Shown: positions 21,430 through 32,990, numbered from the stretch's first letter. The stretch: DNA of 40,500 nt from Cristatella mucedo (GCA_009760855.2 WPIO01000058.1:2102001-2142500); one strand, 5' to 3'. Notes: a model not told the origin generated them from the sequence alone. Made by a program: numbers and translations.

Positions 21430-23975
21430 ATCTGATTCGTGTGTCTACAATTGAACCTAGACGGTACTCAATGATTATACTAAATGACGGTACTAAATGA
21501 TCCGCTGAGACGAGCGGCTAAAACCACGCGTACTGCGTCCAAGTCCTCAATGGCTACGGACCAACGGCCACACGATTGCACGGCAGCATGTATTCCAACC
21601 AATTATAAACGGGAACCACCTTCAATTATCGCGTTAACCCGAAATGCCCATAAAGAAAAGCCATCATGCTTATCAACGCACTCTTAGGCAAAGAGTAATA
21701 TTTTCCATTGAACTTAGAAGGACTACAATTGGGACCTTTAGTGCGTTTACGAGATATTTTGTGCCCTGATGTTAAAGTTAAGGACTATTTTATGATGACT
21801 GACTGCGAGTAGCTTATCGGTAACTGCCCTCGCCTGTCCAACATGAATATTCAGTTGTGAAGGCTTACTTTTGAAATACAAGCTGTATTTATTCACTAGT
21901 TTTTTCTGCGCTTCTTCAAGTCGTTGAAGAACTTGTCGACAGTATTTAATCAGTCTGTACATTCATGACCTTTATAGTAGTCGGTGGTTTCGCTAAGTTA
22001 CCCGCTCTTGGCTGAACAAGAACCGCCAAAATTAGCTTCACTTTGAAACGGAAGACGCTACCGTAGCAAACCCACATCTGAAAGTTTTTAGGAAAGCGTC
22101 TCTTTTCCTACGGGCTATGAATACTTCCTGCCACGGCTACTCAAGAGCTTGTGCAAATGTAGCTCAGAATGCGGAATTTCAAGCCCAGGCCGTAATCTGT
22201 GTTACTTGCTCACCAGGGGGAGTGGGAATGTAAATGAGTTAGCCCTGCAAAGGGATGAGATAATCCATCCGTCAAAGACGCGGTCTTATTGGCCAAGACG
22301 TTGGTTTCATGATCGCTGAATATTCGAATTACAACGTACAACAGGATAGTTCTCTCGTTGTTGGTATTTTTGTAGAAACAAACGCACTACAATTGCAAAC
22401 GAGGCTGTACCGAATTAATGCGAACGAGTTCGTTATCTTAGGTCATTTCAAACCGTTGCTTGGCTGCAAAATTTGGTACCGCATGAAGTATAACTTCAAT
22501 TTCTCACCAGTCGAAGTTGACAAAAGATTTAACAAACAGCGCTTCGGCGTCCGGTATTCCATCCAATCATTATTGCGTTTTCGCCAGCGTAACGCAGGCG
22601 AACTACGTCAGCCAGATTGTCGCTACCGAGTTGCCGCCGTGCGTATCACACGCGTGGCCCGACGCTGACTGTCGTACGCCACCTACGCTGGCGTTCCTGT
22701 CCGAGGCAGGGCGGGGGATGGCAGGAACTGGTGGTCATCTGAGCATGAGGACATCCAACATCTTTGGTTAAGCAGATGTGGAGTATTAACAGCGAGCGGA
22801 GCGCTTTACTCCGAATGGCAAATTCTAAAGCTGTAGCAGAAATGATGTTATTTAAACTCTGGCAGCTTTTTTTATTACGTTTATATAAAAGGGCAACTTA
22901 ACTTTGGTGCTACCTGTGAATAGCGTCTGGAAAGAGATCTTTGGGCGCGATTGTGTTGTGTCGTTGTTATAACGCATACTAACTTAGTTCGTAATATAGG
23001 ATGCAAGCCTTGCTCCAGAAGTTCAATCGCTGTTGCAACGAGTGTAGTCTAACTCGAAATTTGACCGAATGAAAGCCGACTCGTTTGAGAGCATGGAACT
23101 CTGTCGAAGAGGAAAGAGCGAGTAACAGAAGCCGTCAGTCAAAAGTATACCAACATATTCCGCCCCGGGGAAGGACCGACTGCTGAGAAGCACTTATTAA
23201 TTGAGGCTGTACGCTTTTTCCAAGATAATCGAATTTCTTTCCATTTCATCGCGTTTCTCAGCCACGGCGATACGGCGCCACTACCTACTGCGCTCTTGGA
23301 CGGCGTGCGCTCCAAATCCGTCGCTTGTCTGGCTTTTCAACGTCCGATCCATCAACCTTCCTCGAGACTGACTCTCCGCGTTGGACCCGATGTTGGGTTT
23401 CTTCGTTACTATAATCGTTATTACCGTTATGAGTTTCAGTCAGATCTAACTTTACCAGGACGCACGTTATGACGCGGTGTGAAGTCATCGAGTACGGCGT
23501 GTTTTTTTCCCTCCGCTTCCGGTCTGCTCATCTTCAACACGAGGCGTTCCCTTGACCTGGCATTCGCCAGCCTCGATTTTACGACGTCCCATCAGCTTCG
23601 TTTTTGTGGGGCAAGCTAAGCCAGCCACTTCCGTTTAGCCACAGCCTGCAAACCAGGTGGAAGTTGCAGCGCCCGTCAAAAGAGTGAACGATTTTTAACC
23701 TTTTTCGTCAACTCGTGCTAACTTTTAGACAGCGCATGTTTCGGCAAGCATTTGGGGGCTTATGCGTTGCGCGCCACCCTATCCCGGCTTCAAGAGTAAG
23801 CACCAAATGCCGGCTGAATAAGGCTAAAGGCAAAGCAGAGCCTAAACAGGCAATTTGAACATCGAGCACCCACCAGTAGCAACGGTTGCGTTGTGGAGTT
23901 CTCACGGGTTCGATACATTATGCAGAGTATTGAGTCCGGGGGTCAGATGCTGCACTGTACGATCATGGGAGTGGG
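21430..23975 (+). repeat. Inverted, tRNA-less mosaic copy of the array unit
   Basis: Reverse-complement match to the array. 21430-21720 resembles the type B block 18268-18490. 21950-22336 is nearly identical to the array tRNA 5' flank. 22337-22845 is clearly diverged, and 22846-23975 is again nearly identical. The tRNA and its close 3' flank are missing at about 22337. The sharp changes in similarity indicate patchwork conversion or recombination with the array. Confidence 0.85.
22282..22304 (+). promoter_or_regulatory. Conserved 23-bp upstream element without a tRNA
   Basis: Identical copy, but the tRNA it should serve is deleted about 33 nt downstream. Confidence 0.5.
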
Positions 23976-24077
23976 TAACAGTTCGGCTTGAGGCCGTTGC
24001 GTATAGTCTCCTACAAGCCAGAGAGATTGCAGCTGAGCTGATCTGCCCGCTATATAAATCATGGTGCTAAATCACCT

Positions 24078-24160
24078 AACCGTTAAATATGCTATGCATT
24101 GACTGTTTTCACCGGCACATGTATGCTCTAAGCCTATGCAAAAACCAAAATTTAACGGTT
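24078..24160. repeat. Inverted repeat, 11-bp arms, second copy
   Basis: Arms at 24078-24088 and 24150-24160 match those at 20052-20134 in the opposite orientation. Spacer length is similar but its sequence has drifted. Confidence 0.55.
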
Positions 24161-24730
24161 GTTATTTGAAAACAGCAAATCCGTTATATTTTACACTCAC
24201 TATACATTAGCACCGGCAGCACACTGGCGGCGTAAAAGCATGCTTACAACAAAAAGGCTTAAAACTCGAGCGGAATACATCGTATGTTAACTGAAGATCG
24301 CTCTACATTATTGAAGTCAATGCTTAGATAACGGGCAGCGGGTGGCATCCGGCCGTCTGATCCGGTTAAGCTCTCAGAAGTCACGATCTGGCTGATGTAG
24401 TACGCCGGCGTTTAACTAGCGACAACGTAAAGATTATACCGTGGAATCCCGGGTGACGACTCATTGGACTTGATTTTCTCGGTCGATTTTGACTGGTGAG
24501 AAGCTGTATTTGTAAACCGAACAGTACTAAAGTATAGAATCAAGCAAGAGGTACGCCTGCCTCAAACGGCTAGACTCGTTTTCCAAAATCGTGCATAGCC
24601 TTAATTGCAGCTTTAGTGCATTCGCTTTTGCGGAAGCAACAAAAGAAACGAAATTAATAGCATGATTAATACTGCAGCGAAAACCGTTCACATGAGAAAA
24701 CGCGCTTGCTCTGAATTTGTAAAAGTTCAT

Positions 24731-24803
24731 CCCCCAATTTGGGGCTCGAACCCACGACCCTGAGATTAAGAGCCTCATGCTCTACGGACTGAGCTACTCG
24801 GGC
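24731..24803 (-). pseudogene. tRNA-Lys (CUU) pseudogene
   Basis: Full-length tRNA-Lys match on minus with anticodon CUU retained. Decay is visible: G18 is replaced by C, the acceptor stem (GCCCGAG against ATTGGGG) has mismatches at 1-72 and 7-66, and the T stem has a 49-65 mismatch. The B box is intact and TTTT (24721-24724) follows 6 nt after the end, so transcription is possible but a stable tRNA is unlikely. Confidence 0.8.
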
Positions 24804-24838
24804 TTTAGCGGTAGGACGAATATTGAGCCTCCATGAAA

Positions 24839-24861
24839 CCAACGTCTTGGCCAATAAGACC
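24839..24861 (-). promoter_or_regulatory. Conserved 23-bp upstream element (type B copy 2)
   Basis: Unchanged and at the usual 35-nt distance even though the tRNA beside it has decayed. Confidence 0.55.
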
Positions 24862-25950
24862 GGCTTTGAAGGCAAGGCAACTTATCATAATGACAGAATG
24901 TGAATTATTTTTTTGTTTGCCAGTGTGATGAAGTAAACAGAACGCGGCTGGGGCAAAAAAAGCCGCATTCCGACTAAGCAGTGCAAGCTGTTGTGTTAAC
25001 ACTCTCTAATGAAACGTCGGGGAGAATGCGGAATATGTGTCGGACAAATGTACGGCAAACGATTATGGTGGTCAGTTACCCGCTCGCGTGGAGAGTCCAA
25101 TTAGATTGACGCCTTTCCGCCGACAATTGTGGCTGCGCTGTGGATATGCAAAATGGTTGTAACGCTTGTTTTGCGAATAACATCCACCTTCTTGCCTCCA
25201 GTGCATAAAGTTCTCAAGAACCATTGAAGCGCACTCACTCGAGACTTCAAGAACGCGGCCAAGAATAATAGTGATGCGTTCTTCCAGCTGATGCTCAGCG
25301 AAACGCTTGTCTCGCAGCTAAGCACCGTAGGTAAATATTTGTAATTAAAGGTCACTAAAAATGGCTATACTGTGTTCAAGAGCGGAGCCAAGAATGCAAA
25401 CGATTCGACACTACTAGCACTTTTGCGGCCGTCAGACGCTGGGTCTCAGCCACGTGACAAGGTGCACTTACTTCTTTATCCATGACGAGGCTTTGAGTCC
25501 GGCAGCGGGCAATACTTTATAGCTCAGTGTAAGCTTAAGTAGAAGCTGCCAAGGGTCTGCTGCTGCTAAATAAATGAGGTGGAGCATCACTGAATGAGCT
25601 TCAACACGAATGGTCAAGTTCGACTGCGACGCTTGCAAAATTGCGTCGTTAGTCTCTGATTAATTTTTAAGAGCCCTGATCCGTGTGTCTACAAGTGAAC
25701 CTGTAAGGTACTAAATGATTGTACTAAATGACGATACTAAATGATCTGCTGAGAGGAGTAGCTAAAACCACGCATACTGTGTCCAAGTCCTCAATGGCTA
25801 TGGACCAACAGCCACACGAATGCACGGCAGCACGTATTACAACCATTTAGGGACGGGTACCAGCTTTAAGTACCTTAATAACCCGAAAATCTTATATAGA
25901 AAAACTATCACGCTCTCGAACGCACTTTCAGGCAAAGAGTTATGTTTCAA

Positions 25951-26640
25951 TTTATTAAACATAGAAGATTGCTAGTTCGGGCCTTTATGCATGTATTTAA
26001 TATTTCGTAATAATATATCTAATAATAATATATATAATAATAATATATCTTAATATATATTTAAGTAAAGGGCCATTTTATTATAATTGACGGTTAGTAG
26101 CTTATCGCTAACAGCCCTCGCCTGCCCAACATTAATATTTAGTCGTGACGGCTTTATTTCGTAATACAAGCTGTGTGTAGCCGCTAGTAATTTTCGGGGC
26201 TTCATCCATGTCTTTGAAGAGCTTATCGACAGTATTTGATCAGTCCGTACATTCGCTACCTTTATAGGAGACGGTGGTTTTGCTAAAATACCACGAGAGT
26301 CCTAATTGTCAGGGTCGTGGTTTTGATTCCCACGTTGGGCGCCAAATGTTCACGACTTTTGTAATCGGCGCGTTTTCTTTCTTGCAGTGTAACATCTTTC
26401 TTTCGTCGTTGGTTATTTATTCTGCAGAAGCAAACGCAATATAATTTGTTTGCTTCCTTCCGATCTTCGGAAGTGTGCAATTCAAACATACTGCTTCACA
26501 CCAGTCAAAGTTGACGGAAAATCTCACAGTAAAGGTGTCGGCATCTGTAATATCGCCATATCACTGTTACGTTTTCGCTAGTAAAATATCAGCGTCCTAC
26601 ATTAGCTAAATTGTGGCTCCTGAGATATTACCGTACGGGA
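25951..26640. repeat. Terminal degenerate piece of the tRNA-Lys repeat family
   Basis: 25951-26288 is an inverted match to the array block 3050-3350, with an AT-rich microsatellite at about 26003-26060. It then joins a tRNA-Lys 3' half and a plus-oriented 3' flank (26342-26640) that resembles 22440-22640. Beyond 26650 I see no continuous match. Confidence 0.75.
26295..26341 (+). pseudogene. tRNA-Lys 3'-half pseudogene, second copy
   Basis: It matches tRNA-Lys from the anticodon stem to the discriminator base. The anticodon region is altered (GTCCTAATTGTC) and the T arm is mutated (TTTTGATTCC). The 5' half is replaced by sequence from an unrelated part of the repeat. It shares a C to G change in the 3' anticodon stem with the half copy at 577-622. 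Confidence 0.75.
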
Positions 26641-26649
26641 CAAGCACGG

Positions 26650-27370
26650 TGGTGCGCTCCAAGATAACGAACCTCAACTAACAGCTAATAGCTCTGCCGT
26701 TGAGCTTGACAGCTGAGCTCTGTTGATGACTATCTAATAATAATTTTGTATAGCTCTCTCGGAGACACTAATCTCTCTCGGAACTTTACAGATGTTGTAT
26801 ATAAAGCATTACCCAATGTTTGCTTTTCGCTGGAGCTTCGCCACCAAATTAGAACTGAGCCGCTTACACAATAGCCATGTTAAGCCGAGGGGTAGTACCA
26901 AGCAATGCTGATCAGATTGGGTGGACCGCTCTGGAAGAGGAAGAAGCAGAATTGCCCTTTGAACCACGCTTGGGCAGTTTATAGTGGACGCTGCCGCCCA
27001 GCATGTACCGTCTATAATAGAGGTCGTAGACAAAATTTGGTCTCGGCTTTCCTTAATTTGTTACGGGTTCGCTCAGCAGCGGCACACGGCTCATGGTTTA
27101 TTAATCGAGGCTCAGCTGTCAACCTCGTAGTCCATAATCGCAGGGCGATTACAGCAGCATTACAATCTCGCTCGACAGTCGCTCGCAATCTGACTGACGG
27201 AGCACGCGGACGCGTTTCACTAGCAACGGCAAAAAAAAGGTAAAAACGATACGGCGGAATGCCGCACGCAAACTCTCGTAGGTTGTGAGATTTTCCCATC
27301 AACTTTGAATGGCAAAAAAAACGGAGTTTTATTCTTCGCACTTCGTACTCCAGAGATTGAAAGAACCGGG
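26650..27370. other. Intergenic, no gene seen
   Basis: Several short overlapping open frames on both strands, none recognisable. A stretch at about 27288-27308 matches AGATTTTCCC and CAACTT of the array spacer (near 2391), probably a relic of the repeat family. Confidence 0.4.
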
Positions 27371-27790
27371 AAGCAGCAGCAGCAGACTGACCTGCGCCTG
27401 AACGAGCGCAGTTCGCTCGCGCGGAATTGCTCGCGCCGCGCCCCGCCCCGCCCCGCCGTCCGCGTCGGACAGGAATGCAGCGCTGGCGGAGGGCGGGCGG
27501 TCGGCGCACGGCCGCATCTGCACCGCGTCACCGCGTGTCGCGCGCGCGACACGCACCGCTGGTCGCCGGTCGCTGGCTGCCGGCGGCCCGCGAGCAGCGC
27601 GGCGCGTCGACTCGCGGCGCGCTCGGGTCACTAGCCAGGCGGCTTCTTTGTGACTCACTCTGGGCGCAGCGGCCAGTGCACTTTGGCGTAAGCGATAAAA
27701 CAATGCTTCGGGCGGCCCAGAAAAAGCAGCCGCCGTAGAGCAATGCGCGCGGTCAGCTGACGGTGCGACCAGGTGGTCGTCCGGCCACCT
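27370..27790. other. GC-rich, CpG-dense block with GC boxes
   Basis: Very high GC with frequent CG. There is a run of overlapping GC-box motifs (CCCCGCCCCG) at about 27438-27458. Overlapping open frames on both strands follow from the composition. It could be a promoter or first exon, but I see no start, splice pattern or product I can support. Confidence 0.4.
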
Positions 27791-29117
27791 AAGCGCCGGG
27801 TCTGGGCTTAACGTGGCATGACTCTTTGGAAGTGCGTCGTCGAGCGGCGGACTTGGCGACCCGGGAGAGACGCCAGACGCTCTTGGCAGCTAACACCGTC
27901 TCGGTGCGTAGAAACTTCGAGAAACTCCTTCGATAGATAACCTTCAGCGACGCTGGGCGACTGACTATTTGCGCTCAACAGAGCGCGCGTGGTTTGACGT
28001 ACACGCATGACATATTTAAACGACGTAGTACGCAAAATATCGTCGAATGGGGCAGTTGGACTCGGGCCCTAATCTAAGGAAGTCGACTTACACGCACAGC
28101 AGCACGATGCGGAAGAAGCAACGCGGCGCGCGCTACAGCTTTGCATCCGGTTCGAGCGGCGTCGTCGCACGTGACCAGGCGTTCACTCTCGTAAATGCTT
28201 GCGTGCTGCTGCTAAGAGCGCGGCCTTTTTTCGCGACGGCTTCCTTCGGTGGAATTAGCGTGTATGCTTACGTATAGGTTCCGTCGTTTTTTGGGCGCGG
28301 CTGGGAGCTGTAGGCGTGCATCCTCGTTTTGACAACAGACCGACAATTGCCGATGGCGGCAAGTGCGACTGAGCAATAAATGGCGCCCGGGATGGCTGCA
28401 CGCGTCTATCCGTTCGCTGCTGCTGCTGCATGATTTCTCCGCCGCGTAGGATAGCTGAGTCAGCGGAGAACCAGGGTCGGTCAACAAGCAGCCAGCAGGG
28501 TGTGCAGCCGTTCTCCTAGCTTGTAACTGCACCTTGAACGAGAAGTCGCCGTACCAATTAACAAGGACCACGGTTGCAAAAAGTAGAGCCGATTCTGTCG
28601 ATTCTGTTCTTGTGGGTTCTTGGTTCCGTGCCAGGCTACGTTTGACGTTGCAGATTGCACGACAAAAAACACGACTAAGGCAGAAAATGATAAAGCTGAA
28701 ATACCATTCAGAATACCGACCGTCCAGTGTACCTCGGCAATGGCCTGCTAGCTATCGCAGCCTCTGGGATACTGCCTGTCTGCAGCTGCCGCGATAATGC
28801 AACGAATGAAAGGTCTGTAGAGCGTCGCGAGATCTCAGGGTCAGCGCAATCATCGGCGGCGTCGAGGAAGTGAAAAGAGTGAACGACAACGGCACAATAG
28901 CACGCCGAATACTTCGAAGCAGCGGTAGAAAACCCGTGTACGAGCACAAAAAACGATTGCCCCACGATCTATTTGAAAGAGGGAGTAGCTTTCCAGTAGG
29001 TGACCCTTACGTGACATTGGAACTGAGGGTTGAGCTTTCAGTTGGTCTCCATAGTTCGCAGAAAAGGAAAATGTGCTTTTCGGGCAGCAGAATTCTTCTT
29101 TGGTGAAACTCGCTCCA
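27791..29117. other. Intergenic, no gene seen
   Basis: Mixed composition, GC-rich in the first half. Open frames stay below 120 codons and none resembles a known protein. Confidence 0.4.
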
Positions 29118-29190
29118 ATAGCTAATTATAATAATACACTTGATAAAACATCCTCTTAGAACTCAGTCTCTTTCTAGGCGCTTTACAGAT
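29118..29190 (-). mobile_element. L2/CR1-type LINE 3' tail fragment
   Basis: Reverse complement of the LINE 3' end at 36185-36260. It keeps AAGCGCCTAGAAAGAG and the TTTATCAAGTG segment next to an ATT-rich end. Only the tail remains. Confidence 0.7.
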
Positions 29191-29268
29191 AGCTGGGGCA
29201 GATTAGCAAGAGCGTGGGTGCCAGTGTACAGCAGCTGCTGCTTCTTTGACATGGCGTGGCTGCTTGGC

Positions 29269-29282
29269 GGGGGGGGGGGGGG
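29269..29282. repeat. Poly-G run, 14 nt
   Basis: Uninterrupted run of 14 G residues; its length may be unreliable in an assembly. Confidence 0.8.
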
Positions 29283-30194
29283 AGTTAAGGGGGAGAGAGT
29301 CATGGCTGGCAATCATATGGGTCAAGTACGTGTGCCAAATGTCATGCGAGATTAAGGTTTGATTAAACCAGTTGAAAAGTGAGATTTCAATTCCGACACT
29401 ACAATCTGGGCCTAAGGATATGTCGTCGTTGGTCCTGTAATGGCAATTGTACTTACCGTCTTTTTTATGCTCGAGGCTATCTGGAGAGAACGCTGTATAA
29501 AGCTTGATTCGCCGGCATGAACTGCATCACGGTATGGCGATGGCTACGATGCAGCAGAGCCGAATATGCCGGAGAAGAAAGGTGAAGGAACTTACATACG
29601 AAGGCAAGTGCAACGCAGGCAGATAGTAGCAGAAGCTAGACTTAGTCCGAGCAAGAAAGCCATCGTAGAATCTAGCTGTAATGTATGCTTCACCGGCCCA
29701 GATAGCTGGGATTTACATCGTTAGGACAACCACCCGTACGTCAACTCGGCAAACGGGAGAAGCTTGGGCAGCAGCAGCCGGGTGCTCCATCGTGCTGCGA
29801 TCATCCACCATCTGGGTGCTCCATGGCAGCGCATGGCAAGAAATGTCGTCATAATTAGTTTAATGGCGTGACCTAATTGGATACGCTTCTTTCATTTCTG
29901 GGACGAGATGCATAGCGCTCTCTCAAGATCGTTCAACGACTTCGCAAAGAGGGTGCCGAGGCCTTGACCCTGCTTCAGAATTAGCTGCCGAGCCGCATTG
30001 ACTCGTCCTGCTAAGGTCGTCTAAGGTAAACTGACTGAGTCATGTAAGGTGAAGTGACTCGAGGAAGCACGTGGCCTTAGATGACTTCTAGGATTTCACC
30101 AATTTGATCTAATGCCTGCTTAGCTCCTCCGAAGTCAGCCCGGAGCTCAATGTGATATGGGAGGCTGAAGAAGGATAGATTTTAGAAGGACATG
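29283..30194. other. Intergenic, no gene seen
   Basis: No open frame, RNA gene or clear repeat that I can support. Confidence 0.4.
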
Positions 30195-30380
30195 CACGAT
30201 GCCACAAGACATATTTGCATGCTGACCCTAGGCATGTCACCTCTAACCATGTTATAACTGTTGACATTGAGCGTGTTACCACTAACCAACCAATCGATCA
30301 TGCTTCCTTTGCAGCATGTGCAAAGTGCCAAGAAAGAGATTTGGTTCTCAGATGGCGCTATACAAATGTATTAGTATTAT
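30195..30380 (+). mobile_element. L2/CR1-type LINE 3' UTR fragment
   Basis: Aligns with 36065-36240, including TTTGCATGCTGACCC, AACCATGTTAT and the tail AGAAAGAGATTT...TGGCGCTATA. It is diverged, and the microsatellite end is reduced to TATTAGTATTAT. Confidence 0.75.
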
Positions 30381-30880
30381 CCGATATTATGGACGACGTC
30401 GTTGAAAGCTTTCGTGTCACGACCATTGACCGAAACCGTTCCGTGGAGTGTATCTCGTCGTACAGGTGCTATGCAGGTGTCAAAGGCTGTCGAGAAGGCT
30501 GTAGAGCGGTCAAGCTACCAGAATCGCTGTAGAATGTTAGCGAGACGTCTAAGCAGGGCCTTCTTGCTAGTGTGGAGAGATGAACAGGACTCTCGCTAAG
30601 AGTACGCGAAGGGCGGCCGCGAGCAAAAATCATTCGGCTGCCGCTTCGTTTTGAATGAACCAAGTAGTCCATCCCGACCATCAGAGAAGGTTTAACTAAC
30701 TTTGCACGAGGGCATTGATCATTCGACGACATCCTTGACCTGCAACCGACTAGATAGGCCAGGTCGTTCCTCCTCTCCTTTTCTTCCTCCCCTCCCCGCC
30801 CTCCGATTCCCGACGTTCTACCCGCGTCTTCAAAAGAGCGGAGAAGCAGCTGCCTGTGACCGACGCGGTCGCAGCTGCAT
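30381..30880. other. Intergenic, no gene seen
   Basis: Short open frames only; a pyrimidine-rich stretch lies at about 30768-30800. Confidence 0.35.
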
Positions 30881-31570
30881 CACATGGGAGGCCGCCTGTG
30901 GCAGATCTGTCTTCGCGAGGGACTGTTTGATCCACGTCCGATTTTGTCGTCTCGTTCGTCGAACTCGTCGGCGCCGCAACGCGTCACAAGTTGGACGGCA
31001 GCCCCGACGCCAACTGAACTGCTCGCCAGTGGCTTCTGCAGCCGCAGCAGACGGCAGCAGTCCCGCAGCTGAGGCAGCTGCTGCGCTCTCGGGGAGATCC
31101 CGCGCCGACCGAGTGGGCCGCCGCCTGCAGCCCTGCGCATAGGGGTCCCCACACCAGCCGCCGCGATGTCATCAGCTGGCCGCTGCGGCCGCGCGCCGCC
31201 GCCGCTGGGCAGAGCCGACGCGCCGCCGCTGCCTCTGCCGCCTGCAGAAGCCGCTGGACACTCGTGGCTCGAGGCTATTGTCGGCCCAACAGCCCTGCCA
31301 GACAAAAGACCCGCACGGCGAGCGGCCTCCGCGGAGCCAGGTGCTTGCTTGGCCCTCAATGGCTCAGCTCGCCGCTGGGCCCGGCGGCGAAGACCACAAG
31401 AACGAGCAGCCTTTGTGCCCTCCGACGTAGGGCCCGCCAGAGCAGACGAGTGCTGTCGGCGCTGGCAGGTGCCGCCGGCGGCGTCGGCCGGCGCGTGCCC
31501 GCGGCCGGCCCTCGGCTTCTTCCTGCTGTGCCCGGGCCAAAAGCACGAGCATCTCGGCAGAGAAGAAAAG
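30880..31570. other. GC-rich, CpG-dense block
   Basis: Dense in GCCGC and CTGC motifs, with long overlapping open frames on both strands (for example 31166-31582 plus and 30880-31359 minus). Their proteins are Ala-, Arg- and Pro-rich, with no recognisable domain. A promoter or first exon is possible; coding is not supported. Confidence 0.35.
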
Positions 31571-31910
31571 CAAGAAAGTTAGGCTGGCATCAGTCCGTTG
31601 GCAGTTGGCGAACGAAGAAGTGACACGCCCCGGGGGAGGGGGCTTCGGTCGCGAAACATTTACGAACAGTGGAGTGTTAATGGTCCGTACAATCTCGTCC
31701 GATGAGTCGAGGCCCAGGGGGCAGAGGTCATTAGGCGAGCGCGAAATGGCTTACCGAACCGACAGCGACTACAAGTATTCACACGACACTAACTAATCTT
31801 ATATCAACCAGTCATATAGGCCATTTCGTGATATTTTGTCAGCTATAAAATGACTTCTAAATTCGTCCTAGTTTATTAGATACGGAGCCGGCGAACGCTC
31901 AGTGGCTCAA
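31571..31910. other. Intergenic, no gene seen
   Basis: One short frame (31605-31796) without recognisable features. Confidence 0.35.
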
Positions 31911-31970
31911 CGGCTCCCCCCTACTAGGCCAGGGTTGGCAGCTGCCACCCCCTCCCCGGCTTCGCCTCTG
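31911..31970 (+). mobile_element. Fragment of the TIR element found at 34443
   Basis: About 60 bp matching the right end of the element at 34443-34712, from CGGCTCCC through GCAGCTGCC to the terminal GGCTTCGCCTCTG, with a short internal deletion. No left end was found. Confidence 0.6.
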
Positions 31971-32446
31971 ACGACGTTGATGCTGCTTAGCGATGCTCAT
32001 GGACACCGTTAATGTCCCCGGAACTTTTAATTTCTGTTGCTCCGATTTACACATTCAAATGAGGCAGTCGTCACCATACAATATGTGAGTGAATTTCAGC
32101 CTCCTCCTTCCGTCCGGTTTCCTGAGTGTTATTTCCTAATTGCTCGTCCTTCAGAAACATAAAACAAAATTACTTCATTACCGATGGAAGTGATTAACTT
32201 GAAATGCACCCCCATTTCCGGTGAGAAAACTGACCAATTTAAGTATTGCGGCTCACATTTTAGTCGGAGGGAGCAGCATTTAAATCAAAATTATTAGTAT
32301 GTACTGGGAATGAACTCTCAAATTATAAAAATGACCACTCAAAAGGGTTTAGAAATGAGTAGATGTTCTAGATTTGCGGCTACACGACATATCACTTTCT
32401 TGAAGCCCCACTCAAACATTCCAGTATATCCTGATGAGAGCGCTCA
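31971..32446. other. Intergenic, no gene seen
   Basis: AT-richer sequence; nothing recognised. Confidence 0.35.
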
Positions 32447-32496
32447 GCTCGCCTCCATGGGAGTAATCTCTGCTCGCCTCTACGGGAGTAATCTCC
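32447..32496. repeat. 25-bp tandem duplication
   Basis: 32447-32471 and 32472-32496 share GCTCGCCTC and GGGAGTAATCTC with three mismatches. Confidence 0.75.
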
Positions 32497-32521
32497 CGTG
32501 TTTCCCTTGAGTTGCTTATGT

Positions 32522-32938
32522 TAGCATTCAGGATATGGACGTTGGAGGAAATTCTGCATCACATTTTGGCATAGTTATTGATGAGTGCCTGAGCCAGCTG
32601 CTCATAGTTTTCAGCCTTACGATTACCCAGAAAGTAGCGAACCACTGCAACGAAGCTGTTGCAAGCTACTTTCTCCGAACTGCTCAGCTTCTTGGGGAAT
32701 TTGGGACACTCAATGATCTCCTGTATATCTGTGGTCCGACGAAGGTACCGGCTTTGACCTTTGCCTCAAGCAGCTATGGATAGGCATGCTGGAGGTACTT
32801 GAAAGCTGCTGCGTCACTGTCTATTGCTGTGACCAATTGCTTGACGAGGCCCAACTTGATATGCAGAGGAGGCATTAGTACCTTCCGAGGGTCTACCACC
32901 CTACTTGACGATTTGAGGGGTTTCTCCCCTGCGCTAAT
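32522..32938 (-). pseudogene. Broken fragment of a dispersed, uncharacterised protein family (PPLHIKLGL motif)
   Basis: Minus-strand translation from 32938 gives VVDPRKVLMPPLHIKLGLVK, then AFKYLQHAYP and a TAG stop at 32774-32776, and then AGTFVGPQIY. After a frameshift near 32720 it continues with KFPKKLSSSEKVA, FLGNRKAENYEQL and INNYAKM, a TGA at 32559-32561, and the weak continuation CRISSNVHIL. This motif order (PPLHIKLGL, FVGPQI, FLGN.KAENY, C..S..VH.L) is one I recall from uncharacterised, often multi-copy proteins in arthropod and cnidarian genomes. I do not know its function and suspect an element-derived gene. With two stops and a frameshift it is not functional. A possible 52-nt GT-AG intron lies just upstream at 32939-32990. 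Confidence 0.65.
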
Positions 32939-32990
32939 CTGTAAGCATACCAGAAGTATGTAAATTAAAAAATGATATCTCCCACCTTAC

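Larger units (their letters stand above)
23976..25950 (-). repeat. Related tRNA-Lys unit, type B, copy 2 (inverted)
   Basis: Reverse-complement match to 18265-20180 over most of its length, including the extra segment around the tRNA 5' flank. The order is mirrored: hairpin region (24045-24210), Y-like block (24430-24520), tRNA 3' flank, tRNA, 5' flank, extra segment (25016-25500), W-like block (25680-25930). About 65 bp at 23976-24044 have no match in the other copies. Confidence 0.85.

Noticed and set aside
27460-27500. TCGGACAGGAA match between the GC-rich block and the array spacer (near 2217)
   Set aside because: Too short, and not collinear with the other weak match at 27288, so it is not enough to call a repeat copy.
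30880-31582. Long overlapping frames on both strands
   Set aside because: High GC lowers stop frequency; low-complexity Ala/Arg/Pro proteins on both strands argue against coding.
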